Shown here piece by piece: positions 19,082-26,925 of a DNA stretch of 64,000 nucleotides (within the stretch, counting starts at the first letter, position 1; each line of letters starts with the position of its first letter). Where the stretch lies: the NCBI RefSeq assembly GCF_037890695.1, contig NZ_CP149571.1:1293501-1357500 (forward strand), read 5' to 3'. The notes under the pieces were generated by a model. It was not told the origin of the DNA. It did not search any database and worked only from the letters and a program-made list of their open reading frames with translations. The DNA is from Aeromonas jandaei. GTDB taxonomy: Bacteria; Pseudomonadota; Gammaproteobacteria; Enterobacterales; Aeromonadaceae. Both the position numbers and the translations under genes were made by a program.

Positions 19082-20356
19082 ATGAGTGTTTCTATTGCTG
19101 AAAAGAGTAACCCGGTTTCAAAATTGAAATGGGAGAAAAGTGATTCGGTATGGACCATGGGCTTATATGCCACTGCGGTCGGTGCCGGTACGCTATTTCT
19201 CCCAATTACCGTCGGCAGTAATTCGCCGGTTATTTTATTGTTTATTTTGCTGCTCGCATTTCCGCTCTCTTATTATTCCCATCGGGCGTTGAGCCGCTTT
19301 GTGCTCTCCAGCTCCCACAAGGAGGGGGATATCACCCATGTGGTGGAGGAGCACTTCGGGGCGCGGGCGGGCAAGCTGCTGATGCTGGTCTATCTGACTG
19401 CCTTCTACCCCATCATTCTGGTCTACAGCATCTCCATCACCAACGCGATCCAGAGCTTTGTGGTGCACCAGCTAGGGGATGCCGAGATCCCGCGCGGTCT
19501 GCTGGTGCTGGGGGTGATGCTGGGTCTGCATCTGGTGCTGCTGGCGGGCAAGCAGATCGTGGTGTCGGCCATCAGCATGCTGGCGCTGCCCATGGTCGCC
19601 TTTCTGATCGGCCTCTCCATCTATCTGCTGCCCCAGTGGAGCCTCTCCTACTTCAGCGAGAGTCAGGCGGTGGACTGGCGTGATCCGGCGTTCTGGAAAT
19701 CCCTCTGGCTGATCGTGCCGGTGATGGTGTTTTCGTTCAGCCATGCGCCCATCATCTCCTCCTTCAGTGCGGCGCAGAAGAAGCGCTGTCAGGAGAGCGC
19801 CGACCTGCGCGCCAAGCGGATCATCAAGTGCAGCAGCCTGCTGATTTGCGGCAGCGTGCTCTTCTTCGTGGTGAGCTGCGTGATGAGCCTGAGTCAGGCC
19901 GAGATGGCGCAGGCGCGCATCGACAATATCTCGGTGCTGTCGGCGCTGGCGAACAAGTTCTCCAATCCGCTGATCGCTTATGTGGGGCCGCTTATCGCCA
20001 TTCTGGCCATGTCCAAATCCTTCCTCGGCACCTCCATGGGGGTGAGCGAGGGGACGGTGAGCATGGTGAGCGGTGCCTGTCAGGGGCTGGGACTTTCCCT
20101 GCGTGAAGCGACCATCGCGCGGGTCTCGTCGGTGATCCTGTTCGTGGTGACCGGGGTGATTACCTACCTCAATCCGAACGTGCTGGAGATCATCGAGAAG
20201 GTGAGCGGGCCGCTCATCGCGGTGATCCTGTTCCTGCTGCCGGCCTGCTCCATCTATCGTCTGCCTGCCCTCAAGCGTTATCGCGGGGCGAGTACCCTCT
20301 TCGTGCTGGTGATCGGGCTGCTGGCCATCTCGGCCCTTATCTACGATCTGCTGTAA
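19082..20356 (+). CDS. Serine/threonine-type amino acid transporter (HAAAP family)
   Basis: This 424-residue inner-membrane protein with about 11 membrane helices belongs to the hydroxy/aromatic amino acid permease family (SdaC, TdcC, DlsT/YhaO). Its WTMGLYATAVGAGTLFLPI opening, PIILVYSISITN, VMVFSFSHAPIISSF and SKSFLGTSMGVSEG segments are typical. It should take up serine or a related amino acid with protons or sodium. Substrate choice among family members cannot be settled from the sequence. It is monocistronic with a strong terminator. Confidence 0.88.
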   Translation: MSVSIAEKSNPVSKLKWEKSDSVWTMGLYATAVGAGTLFLPITVGSNSPVILLFILLLAFPLSYYSHRALSRFVLSSSHKEGDITHVVEEHFGARAGKLLMLVYLTAFYPIILVYSISITNAIQSFVVHQLGDAEIPRGLLVLGVMLGLHLVLLAGKQIVVSAISMLALPMVAFLIGLSIYLLPQWSLSYFSESQAVDWRDPAFWKSLWLIVPVMVFSFSHAPIISSFSAAQKKRCQESADLRAKRIIKCSSLLICGSVLFFVVSCVMSLSQAEMAQARIDNISVLSALANKFSNPLIAYVGPLIAILAMSKSFLGTSMGVSEGTVSMVSGACQGLGLSLREATIARVSSVILFVVTGVITYLNPNVLEIIEKVSGPLIAVILFLLPACSIYRLPALKRYRGASTLFVLVIGLLAISALIYDLL

Positions 20357-20376
20357 CGGCGGATCCCGCACAAGTC

Positions 20377-20406
20377 AAAAAGGGCGACCAACCGGTCGCC
20401 CTTTTT
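20377..20406. terminator. Bidirectional terminator
   Basis: The 8-bp stem GGGCGACC/GGTCGCCC with an AACC loop is flanked by A5 and T5. It serves the transporter on the plus strand and the ExoD-like gene on the minus strand. Confidence 0.92.
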
Positions 20407-20419
20407 CTTTGCCTCGGAT

Positions 20420-21058
20420 TTAGCCGAGCAAACTGGTGGCGCTCTGGCCCGCCATCAGCAGGCCGGCCGCCAGTACGCCGAACCAGACCAGAGTTGCGCT
20501 CACCAGCAGATAGCCGCCGGCGACAAACAGACCATCCCGCTGCAGCATGCCGGTGGCCAGCAGCAGAATGGCCCAGGCGGGCAGGGCGTTGGTGAAGGGA
20601 ATGGCGCCAAGGGGTAGCATCAGCAGCAGGGCGGCCAGCATGATCAGCAGGCCGTTGCAGCGGTTGATGGTGGTGCTGGCGGTCAGAGCAAGCAGGCGCG
20701 GGCGGATAACGCGATCGACCCAGGCCAGCAGATCCGCACCCTTGTGCAGGGTCGGCTTGAGCTGGTCTGCAGCGAAGCGGCGCTCCATCAGGATGGCGGG
20801 CAGCCAGGGCACCCGGTTGAGGGTAATGCCAATGCCGATAAAGAGGATCAGCAGGCCAAACGGGGTGCTGACGCCGGGGATCGAGACCGGCAGCAGAAAG
20901 GGGACGGTGAGCAACACGCAAAACAGCAGCATCCCCTGCTCGCCGACCAGCGCGAGCATCTGGCGCAGGCTGATATGGCTCTCCTCGATAGCGTGGGCGG
21001 TGGCCCGCAGGGTATTGGCGAGGGTGTGTTGCGGGTCGTTGAGGGGGGCTGTCGCCAT
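20420..21058 (-). CDS. ExoD-family membrane protein
   Basis: This is an approximately 212-residue membrane protein of the exopolysaccharide-synthesis ExoD family. It contains ALVGEQGMLLFCVLLTVPFLLPVSIPGVSTPFGLLILFIGIG, then NRVPWLPAILMERRF, and three further hydrophobic helices. Family members were linked to exopolysaccharide production in rhizobia, but the biochemical role is unknown. The ATG at 21058 has a GAAGGA ribosome site 8 bp upstream. Longer readings to 21121 lack one. Confidence 0.85.
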   Translation of the reverse strand: MATAPLNDPQHTLANTLRATAHAIEESHISLRQMLALVGEQGMLLFCVLLTVPFLLPVSIPGVSTPFGLLILFIGIGITLNRVPWLPAILMERRFAADQLKPTLHKGADLLAWVDRVIRPRLLALTASTTINRCNGLLIMLAALLLMLPLGAIPFTNALPAWAILLLATGMLQRDGLFVAGGYLLVSATLVWFGVLAAGLLMAGQSATSLLG

Positions 21059-21262
21059 CTCCGGCATCCTTCTGCTGTCGGCTTGTGCCGGGCCACCATG
21101 ACCCGGATTGGGCGCCAGCATACGTGGCCGCGGTTAATGGCCGATGAATGACGCAGGTGCTTTTAACGCCGCGGAAAATGAGCCGGTACAGGTGCCATTT
21201 AGGATGGCGGAGAGGGCATTCTGGTATGCTTTTTGAGCAAAATGGATTGGCCGGAGGTGAGG

Positions 21263-21889
21263 ATGAGACGAGTCGGGATGGTGATGATGGGGGCACTGCT
21301 GCCCCTTGGGCAGGCGTGGAGCGGCGAGGGGGAGGCTGGGGCCGAATTGCGCTGGCAGGTGACGCCATTTTACGGCTACAGCTCCGCCATCGATTTCAAG
21401 CGCAGCGACGATCCGCAACCTGTGCCGGTGTCGACCAGCCTCGACGAGCTGAAGGGGCAGGCCTCCGGCAGTTGGGGGCTGTTCATCAGCAGGGAGGTGG
21501 ATGACCCCGGCATGATCGAGCTGCTCTACAGCCACCAGTCCACCACCCTCTCCCCCGATCAGCCGGATCGCCTGACGGTGGATACCCTGCACTTCGCCGG
21601 TGCACTGACCCTCGCCGACAACCTGCTGGCGCCCTATATCGGTGCCGGTATCGGGGTAACGCGCTTTGCCGCCTATGACAGCGAGGTGATGCCCTCCATG
21701 TCGCTGGCGCTCGGGGTTCAGCCCCGCCTGTCCGAGCATCTGGCCCTGCGGGCCGAGGTGCGGGGCTACGGTTCGCTTGCCAACGACAGCAGCGAGTTTC
21801 TCTGCAACCCGGATCAGTGCCTGTTCAAGGTGAAGGGGGATCTGGTGACCCAGTGGCAGGCCAATATCGGGCTCACCTTCCGCTTTTAG
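21263..21889 (+). CDS. Outer-membrane beta-barrel protein (OmpA-like barrel)
   Basis: This protein has 208 residues. A signal peptide (MRRVGMVMMGALLPLGQAWS) is followed by alternating amphipathic strands. It ends in aromatic F (IGLTFRF), the usual outer-membrane assembly signal. A strand motif LLAPYIGAGIGVTRF is typical of small 8-stranded OmpW/OmpX-like barrels. Two cysteines (FLCNPDQCLF) near the C-terminus may bridge an external loop. The start at 21263 follows GGAGG; a TTG at 21233 is less likely. Function is not assigned. Confidence 0.8.
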   Translation: MRRVGMVMMGALLPLGQAWSGEGEAGAELRWQVTPFYGYSSAIDFKRSDDPQPVPVSTSLDELKGQASGSWGLFISREVDDPGMIELLYSHQSTTLSPDQPDRLTVDTLHFAGALTLADNLLAPYIGAGIGVTRFAAYDSEVMPSMSLALGVQPRLSEHLALRAEVRGYGSLANDSSEFLCNPDQCLFKVKGDLVTQWQANIGLTFRF

Positions 21890-21913
21890 GCGGCGGGAAT
21901 GTCACGGATAGAG

Positions 21914-21935
21914 AAGGGGCCATAAGGCCCCTTTT
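21914..21935 (+). terminator. Rho-independent terminator
   Basis: An 8-bp stem AAGGGGCC/GGCCCCTT with an ATAA loop and a short T-run lies 25 bp after the barrel-protein stop. Confidence 0.85.
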
Positions 21936-21991
21936 CCATCAGCCACGTTATAGCCAGGTCATCCATCACCCGGTCGTTCTCCAGACTGGGT

Positions 21992-22915
21992 TCACTCTCC
22001 GTTATTGGCAGGGATAGCCGACACATAGCGGTCTCTGCCTGCCTCCTTGGCGCTGTAGAGCGCCTGATCCACCCGCTTGAACAGCGAGACCGCCGGCTCC
22101 CGCGGCCCGCGAATGCCGAACCCGATGCTGACTGTCAGAGGATGGGCCGGATCGGGGGCTATGGTGCGGGTTGCCGCCAGCAGGGTCGCTGCCAGCTGCT
22201 CCAGTTTCGTCTGGTTGGCGTCGGGTAGCAGGATTGCGAACTCCTCACCACCGACGCGGGCTGCCAGCCCTCCGGCCGGGCAGTGCTGTTGCAGCAGGGC
22301 GCCAAACTGCTGCAACACCTTGTCCCCCATGTCGTGGCCGAAGTTGTCGTTGATCCATTTGAAGTGATCGAGATCGAGCAGGAGCAGCACCTGATACTCC
22401 CCCTCTCCCAAAAACAGCTGCTGATGAAAGTAGCGCCGGTTGGGCAGTCGGGTCAGCTCGTCAAACAGCGCCTGTTGTCTGAGCTGGCTATTGATATGAA
22501 AGAGGTAATGCATGGTGCTCAGGATACCGATGCTGCTCAGCAGGATACCGCTGGATCGCAGCAGATCTTCGGCGTAGATGGCGATCCAGAGCGGCTGGGC
22601 GACCAGCTCGTCCATGATGTCGGCGGTCGCTCCCAGGATCCACAGCATCAGGCCGCAGGAGAGCAGGCGGTAGGTTTTGGCTGGCAGATGGGCGCACTGC
22701 ACCACCCAGAACAGAAAGATCATGGTGAGCCAGTTGACCAGCTCGAACCCCAGGCTGCTGACATGGATCCGCTCGGCGGGGTAGTGGGGCAGCAGGGTGA
22801 GATGGGTGGAGATGATGGTCAGCACCAGTATCCCCAGCAGGGCGCTATGGGCGCGGTGTTCTGCGTCAAAGTGACGATAGCGGGCGACGCTGAGGTCGAG
22901 ACGATCGGACTGCAT
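21992..22915 (-). CDS. Membrane diguanylate cyclase
   Basis: This 307-residue protein begins at the ATG at 22915, preceded by GAGGAA. Five or so hydrophobic segments in residues about 25-165 form an integral-membrane sensor. A GGDEF domain follows (about 175-305) with FDELTRLPNRRYF, LLDLDHFKWINDNFGH and the active-site GGEEF. It should synthesise cyclic di-GMP in response to a membrane signal. Upstream in-frame sequence to 23113 is without a ribosome site and is not included. Confidence 0.9.
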   Translation of the reverse strand: MQSDRLDLSVARYRHFDAEHRAHSALLGILVLTIISTHLTLLPHYPAERIHVSSLGFELVNWLTMIFLFWVVQCAHLPAKTYRLLSCGLMLWILGATADIMDELVAQPLWIAIYAEDLLRSSGILLSSIGILSTMHYLFHINSQLRQQALFDELTRLPNRRYFHQQLFLGEGEYQVLLLLDLDHFKWINDNFGHDMGDKVLQQFGALLQQHCPAGGLAARVGGEEFAILLPDANQTKLEQLAATLLAATRTIAPDPAHPLTVSIGFGIRGPREPAVSLFKRVDQALYSAKEAGRDRYVSAIPANNGE

Positions 22916-23144
22916 GGTGTTCCTCGGATTGGGCCTGCCATCAGAGTGTCGAAAATGGCCCTCATCATGAATCTGTCGTGCCGTTTGTGGCGGCATGGCG
23001 TTCAGCCAGTGTAAACGGCGAGCCGGCCGGGCGCGATGATCATCACTCCGGCCTGTGGGGTTGCGCCTGATTTTGTGCATTTCTGGTGCGAGGGGGACCG
23101 CTTGCCCTGTCACAGGGCGACCGGCAGTGGCTTAGCGCAACGCA

Positions 23145-23161
23145 CGCGCCATTTTGGTGCA
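23145..23161 (+). promoter_or_regulatory. NtrC-like binding site
   Basis: This 17-bp dyad with half-sites GCGCC and TGGTGCA matches the strong NtrC site of E. coli glnA at 13 of 17 positions. It ends about 52 bp before the GG of a sigma-54 promoter, a usual enhancer distance. Confidence 0.6.
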
Positions 23162-23212
23162 AAAAGGAGTTTGTTTATATCTAATATTATGATTTAAATG
23201 AGTTTTAACTTT

Positions 23213-23228
23213 TGGCCCACTTTATGCT
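23213..23228 (+). promoter_or_regulatory. Sigma-54 (-24/-12) promoter of amtB
   Basis: TGGCCCACTTTATGCT has the invariant GG (23214-23215) and GC (23226-23227) separated by exactly 10 bp. It lies 129 bp upstream of amtB and downstream of an NtrC-like site, consistent with induction under nitrogen limitation. Confidence 0.7.
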
Positions 23229-23356
23229 TTTTACCATCAGGCGGTCATTTCAGGCCATCTGCGCCCGGCGAATCGAGGCTCGCGAGCAGTGGCCACAAGT
23301 TCAATCAAGGAAACGGAGCCGGTTTATACCGGTACGACAGGGAAGGAGAGTGCTCT

Positions 23357-24784
23357 ATGGTCAAAAAATGGATGATGGCGGGTCTGCCGATATTGATGGC
23401 GTTGCTGGTGACCCCAAGTTGGGCCGATGAGGTCTCTCAGGTTCAGGCTGCGGTGGCACCGGTTGCCAGCGTGACGATCAACAAGGGCGACAACACCTGG
23501 ATGCTGCTCTCGGCCGCACTGGTGATCCTGATGTCGATCCCCGGTCTGGCGCTCTTCTACGGCGGGCTGGTGCGCGCCAAAAACATGCTGAGCGTGCTGA
23601 TGCAGGTGTTTACCCTGTTCTGCCTCATCTGCGTGCTCTGGATTATCTACGGCTACTCGCTTGCCTTTACCGAGGGCAACAGCGTGTTCGGCTCCTTCAG
23701 CAAGGTGCTGCTCAAGGGGGTCACTCCTGACTCCATCGCGGCTACCTTCAGCAAGGGGGTCGGTATCAGCGAGTTCATCTATGTGGTGTTTCAGGGGGCC
23801 TTTGCCGCCATTACCTGCGGTCTGATCGTCGGTGCCTTTGCCGAGCGCATCAAGTTTGCCGCCGTGCTGCTCTTCTCGGTCATCTGGTTCACCTTTGCCT
23901 ACATTCCGCTGGCCCATATGGTGTGGTACTGGGCGGGGCCTGATGCCTACACCAGCGCCGATGCGGCTGCTGCTGCAACCGCCACCGCCGGTTATCTGTT
24001 CCAGCATGGTGCGCTGGACTTCGCGGGCGGCACCGTGGTGCATATCAACGCCGCAGTGGCGGGTCTGGTGGGGGCCTATCTGGTGGGCAAGCGTCTGGGC
24101 TACGGTCGTGATCCCATGACGCCCCACAGTCTGACCATGACCATGATCGGCGCCTCCCTGCTCTGGTTCGGCTGGTTCGGTTTCAACGCCGGCTCCGCGC
24201 TGGAAGCCAACGGTGTTGCGGCGCTGGCCTTTATCAACACCTGGGTAGCTCCGGCTGCGGCAGCCCTGTCATGGACGCTGGCCGAGTGGGTGATGAAGGG
24301 GCGTCCCTCCCTGCTGGGTGCGGCCTCCGGCGCCGTCTCCGGTCTGGTGGTGATCACTCCGGCAGCCGGTCTGGTCGGCGTCGGTGGTGGTCTGGTGATG
24401 GGCCTTATCAGTGGCGTGGCGGGTCTGTGGGGTGTCCACGGTCTCAAGCGCCTGCTGGGTGCTGACGACAGTCTGGACGTGTTTGGTGTGCACGGGGTGT
24501 GCGGCATTCTCGGCGCCCTGCTGACCGGTGTCTTTGCCAGCCCGGATCTGGGCGGTACCGGGGTGTGGGACTATGTCACCAATCAGGTGGCCGAGGGTTA
24601 CTCCATTCTGGCGCAGGTGAAGATCCAGGCCATCGGGGTTGGCGTGACCATCCTCTGGTCCGGTGCCGTGGCGGCGATCTCCTTCAAGCTGGTTGACCTG
24701 GTGGTGGGTCTGCGGGTGAACGGCGATGCCGAGCGGGAAGGGCTGGATGTGACTACGCATGGCGAGAAGGCCTACAGCATGTAA
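23357..24784 (+). CDS. amtB: Ammonium transporter AmtB
   Basis: This is a 475-residue inner-membrane channel of the Amt/Rh family that conducts ammonia derived from ammonium. A signal peptide (cleaved near SWADE) precedes GDNTWMLLSAALVILMSIPGLALFYGGLVR. The twin-histidine pore motifs are present (DFAGGTVVHINAA and VFGVHGVCGILGA). The ATG at 23357 begins the signal peptide. It sits behind a sigma-54 promoter with an NtrC-type site. No glnK gene is adjacent in this window, which is unusual because glnK-amtB pairing is common. Confidence 0.96.
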   Translation: MVKKWMMAGLPILMALLVTPSWADEVSQVQAAVAPVASVTINKGDNTWMLLSAALVILMSIPGLALFYGGLVRAKNMLSVLMQVFTLFCLICVLWIIYGYSLAFTEGNSVFGSFSKVLLKGVTPDSIAATFSKGVGISEFIYVVFQGAFAAITCGLIVGAFAERIKFAAVLLFSVIWFTFAYIPLAHMVWYWAGPDAYTSADAAAAATATAGYLFQHGALDFAGGTVVHINAAVAGLVGAYLVGKRLGYGRDPMTPHSLTMTMIGASLLWFGWFGFNAGSALEANGVAALAFINTWVAPAAAALSWTLAEWVMKGRPSLLGAASGAVSGLVVITPAAGLVGVGGGLVMGLISGVAGLWGVHGLKRLLGADDSLDVFGVHGVCGILGALLTGVFASPDLGGTGVWDYVTNQVAEGYSILAQVKIQAIGVGVTILWSGAVAAISFKLVDLVVGLRVNGDAEREGLDVTTHGEKAYSM

Positions 24785-24802
24785 TCCAGAACGTCAGACA
24801 AC

Positions 24803-24832
24803 AAAAAAACCGCCGGTTCCGGCGGTTTTTTT
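24803..24832 (+). terminator. Terminator after amtB
   Basis: The stem ACCGCC/GGCGGT with GGTTCC between is flanked by A7 and T7 and lies 19 bp after the amtB stop. Confidence 0.92.
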
Positions 24833-24855
24833 ATGGTGCAAGCGCGGTGGCGCTT

Positions 24856-24894
24856 TTAGTTCGAACTCTTAGTTCGCACTCTTAATTCACGACA
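24856..24894. repeat. Three 13-bp tandem repeats at the SlyB-like gene end
   Basis: On the plus strand TTAGTTCGAACTC, TTAGTTCGCACTC and TTAATTCACGACA follow one another. On the minus strand each unit repeats a GAAC/GAAT-TAA pattern that includes the stop codon of the lipoprotein gene, giving stacked TAA triplets. Confidence 0.6.
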
Positions 24895-25349
24895 GCCACG
24901 TTGATGCTACCGTTACCTTGGGTCATGCGGACGCGGGCACCCGGGGTGAAGGTGGGGCTGGCTTTCTGCACCACTACGATGGCTTCGCCGTTCTCTTTCT
25001 TGATCTCCAGTTCGACGCCGTCGACCTGATTCATCTTGTTGCCGATGGCGTTACCGGCTGCGGCACCGGCGATGGCGCCGCCTGCGGCTGCGATATCGCG
25101 ACCGGTGCCACCACCAACGGTGCTGCCCAGCAGACCGCCGACAACGGCGCCGCCGATGGTACCCATCAGGGAGTTCTCATCGGCCTGGATCTTGACCGGG
25201 CGGGTAGAGATGATGGTGCCGTAGCTGACGGTTTGAACCTGCTTGGCACGGTCTTTGGTGTAGACATCGCCAGAGTAGACATCGCTATTGGCGCAACCAG
25301 TGATGGTGGTGGCGGCCAGCAGGGCAATAATGGTCATTCGTTTCAACAT
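24882..25349 (-). CDS. slyB: SlyB/Pcp-like outer-membrane lipoprotein
   Basis: This 155-residue lipoprotein has lipobox TTITGC with cysteine at about residue 18. It contains a long glycine-zipper membrane segment (GTIGGAVVGGLLGSTVGGG and AAAGGAIAGAAAGNAIGNKM) of the 17-kDa antigen/SlyB family and a C-terminal beta domain. It is anchored in the outer membrane and thought to stabilise the envelope. The start at 25349 follows GGAGG; the reading from 25379 is longer but lacks a site. It is often PhoP-controlled in enterics, but no PhoP box was identified here. Confidence 0.88.
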   Translation of the reverse strand: MLKRMTIIALLAATTITGCANSDVYSGDVYTKDRAKQVQTVSYGTIISTRPVKIQADENSLMGTIGGAVVGGLLGSTVGGGTGRDIAAAGGAIAGAAAGNAIGNKMNQVDGVELEIKKENGEAIVVVQKASPTFTPGARVRMTQGNGSINVAVVN

Positions 25350-25468
25350 GATAGGCCTCCAAGGCTGAATAGAATTCAAACAATCAGTTCGATGAATTGA
25401 ACTTTACTCCAAGCAAGCGGGACATGAAATCGGCAAAATGTAACCAATTATGCGTTCTGTAACCGCTT

Positions 25469-25945
25469 TTATCCTTGAATCGCAGCTGTATCAGTGAGCT
25501 TTTTGACCAGCACCAGCCGATCCTCGCCGGGGCCGAAGTAGTCGGCCACCTCTTCGACCAGCTGATAACCGAGCCGGTAGTAGAGGCGCTGGGCCGGGTT
25601 GGCGGGATCGACCGTGAGCTGCAATTCGCTGATCTGCAGCCCCTCCATGTTGCTCTCCATCTGACGCATCATCCGCTCGGCCAGCCCGAAACCACGCGCC
25701 TCGGGCAGTACCGCCAGCGAGAGTACCCACCCTTTGGCTCGCTCCTGACCGAAGCCACCCAGCACATAGCCCACCAGATGCCCTTCATACTCGGCTACCA
25801 GCAGCAGCTCGGGCCACAAATCCATCGCCTGACGGAAGAAGAAGGCGGGATAGACATCTTCGCCAAAGACCTTGGCATCGATCTGCCAGATGGCGTGCAT
25901 GTCGGTATGGGTCGCGGGGCGCAGCAGGGGCGGGTTGTGGTGCAT
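25469..25945 (-). CDS. GNAT-family N-acetyltransferase (RimI-like)
   Basis: This is an approximately 158-residue acetyltransferase. RPATHTDMHAIWQID, GYVLGGFG, VLSLAVLPEARGFGLAERMMRQM (acetyl-CoA site R/GxGxA) and LTVDPANPAQRLYYRLGYQLV are standard GNAT blocks and resemble RimI-type peptide N-acetyltransferases. The start chosen (25945) lies 14 bp after the preceding gene; a start at 26020 would overlap that gene. The ribosome site is weak for both. Substrate unknown. Confidence 0.82.
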   Translation of the reverse strand: MHHNPPLLRPATHTDMHAIWQIDAKVFGEDVYPAFFFRQAMDLWPELLLVAEYEGHLVGYVLGGFGQERAKGWVLSLAVLPEARGFGLAERMMRQMESNMEGLQISELQLTVDPANPAQRLYYRLGYQLVEEVADYFGPGEDRLVLVKKLTDTAAIQG

Positions 25946-25959
25946 CAAGGCGTCTCTGG

Positions 25960-26346
25960 TCAATATTGGCGAAAGGTGATGCCCTGGGTCTGTACCTTGC
26001 GATCGCTGCCACCGCGCCATTGGGCGGGGCGGGCCAGCTCGCGGACATCCAGAGCGGTATAGGCAATGTCGTGGTGAAACAGGCTCTCGGCGAGCGACTG
26101 GCGCAGGGCGAGCAGCCGCGCATCGTCGAGTTGCCAGCCGCTGACCAGTTCAGGCGCGCTTTCATGGCGATAGAGCGCGAAGTAGTAACCAAGCCAGCGG
26201 GTCGGCAGTTTATGGATCCTGGCCTGGGTCAGCAACTGTCCTGCGCTGTATTGCTCGCAGGCGCCATACTCTTTGGCCAGGATCGCCGACATCGCCAGAT
26301 AGCGACGCAGGGCCCGACGCTCACGAAAACGGGTAAACCAGCTCAT
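25960..26346 (-). CDS. Conserved hypothetical protein (DUF6559-like)
   Basis: This 128-residue soluble protein begins with a basic amphipathic segment (WFTRFRERRALRRYLAMSAILAKEYG) followed by a helical region (QLLTQARIHKLPTRWLGYYFALY). The layout recalls small proteins labelled DUF6559 in Vibrio and Aeromonas, a weak recollection. ATG 26346 has GGAG seven bases upstream. It immediately precedes the RimI-like gene, so the two probably form an operon. Function unknown. Confidence 0.65.
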   Translation of the reverse strand: MSWFTRFRERRALRRYLAMSAILAKEYGACEQYSAGQLLTQARIHKLPTRWLGYYFALYRHESAPELVSGWQLDDARLLALRQSLAESLFHHDIAYTALDVRELARPAQWRGGSDRKVQTQGITFRQY

Positions 26347-26432
26347 CTGTTTCTCCACTGTTCAGGGCAGACAAGGGGTCTGCGCCAGACAAGCAGATCT
26401 TAGCGATTGATTTCTGAATCCTGCATGAGCGA

Positions 26433-26846
26433 TCAGGGGGGAAGCGGGCGGCTGTGGGGCAGTTTGGGGGCCTTGCGCCAGCCATCGAGCAGATGGCGGA
26501 TGGCCAGCCAGGGGTGGCGCAGTAGCATGCGGGGGCCACTCCAGCGCATCACCTGCTGGATCTGTTTGCGCATCGCTGGAGCATAGCAGTGGATGTTGCA
26601 GTTGGCGCAGGTTGGCTTGTGACCGTGGCCGTAACGGCAGCGGGTGAGCCGCTGGTGGGCGAAATCCCGCAGCTTGCGACAGTGACGGCAGTGGGGATCC
26701 TGATGATGGTGCTGGCAGTAGAGGCGGATCATGGCACTGACTGTCCGCTGCTCGCGCACCAGTCTGGGGTGAAGAGTCGCCGCTTTGCCGGTGCTGGCGT
26801 GCGCGCCCCTTGCTGGGTTGGCTTGATGAATTTTCATGGTCGCCAT
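26433..26846 (-). CDS. ygbA: YgbA-family protein (nitrous oxide-stimulated promoter family)
   Basis: This 137-residue basic protein contains the YgbA domain: REQRTVSAMIRLYC, then CRHCRKLRDFAHQRLTRC, CANCNIHCY, and MRWSGPRMLLRHPWLAIRHLLD. Eight cysteines and several histidines suggest a metal or Fe-S site. E. coli ygbA belongs to the NsrR nitrosative-stress regulon. Here an FNR-like box lies just upstream (26872-26885). The start could be 26846 or 26837; both fall near the predicted box, so the real initiation codon is uncertain. Confidence 0.85.
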   Translation of the reverse strand: MATMKIHQANPARGAHASTGKAATLHPRLVREQRTVSAMIRLYCQHHHQDPHCRHCRKLRDFAHQRLTRCRYGHGHKPTCANCNIHCYAPAMRKQIQQVMRWSGPRMLLRHPWLAIRHLLDGWRKAPKLPHSRPLPP

Positions 26847-26871
26847 TTTCCTGACCAGCCCGGGCAGGGTG

Positions 26872-26885
26872 TTGATACAGGTCAA
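26872..26885 (-). promoter_or_regulatory. FNR/CRP-family box upstream of ygbA
   Basis: TTGATACAGGTCAA matches the FNR consensus TTGAT-N4-ATCAA at 9 of 10 fixed positions. It lies only 26-39 bp before the assigned start, so it may overlap the core promoter or the true start may lie further into the gene. Confidence 0.5.
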
Positions 26886-26893
26886 AAGGGGGG

Positions 26894-26924
26894 GCAAAAA
26901 AACAGGGCCCGCAGGCCCTGTGTC
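26894..26924 (-). terminator. Terminator of the aminopeptidase P gene
   Basis: On the minus strand ACAGGGCC/GGCCCTGT with a 4-nt loop is followed by T7, directly after the aminopeptidase stop. Confidence 0.92.
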
Positions 26925-26925
26925 A

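Larger units (their letters stand above)
22916..23356. other. 441-bp intergenic region with nitrogen-control signals
   Basis: The region lies between a divergent cyclase gene and amtB. It contains a small hairpin GCCCTG/CAGGGC near 23103-23118, an NtrC-like site (23145-23161) and a sigma-54 promoter (23213-23228). No gene was found. Confidence 0.75.
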
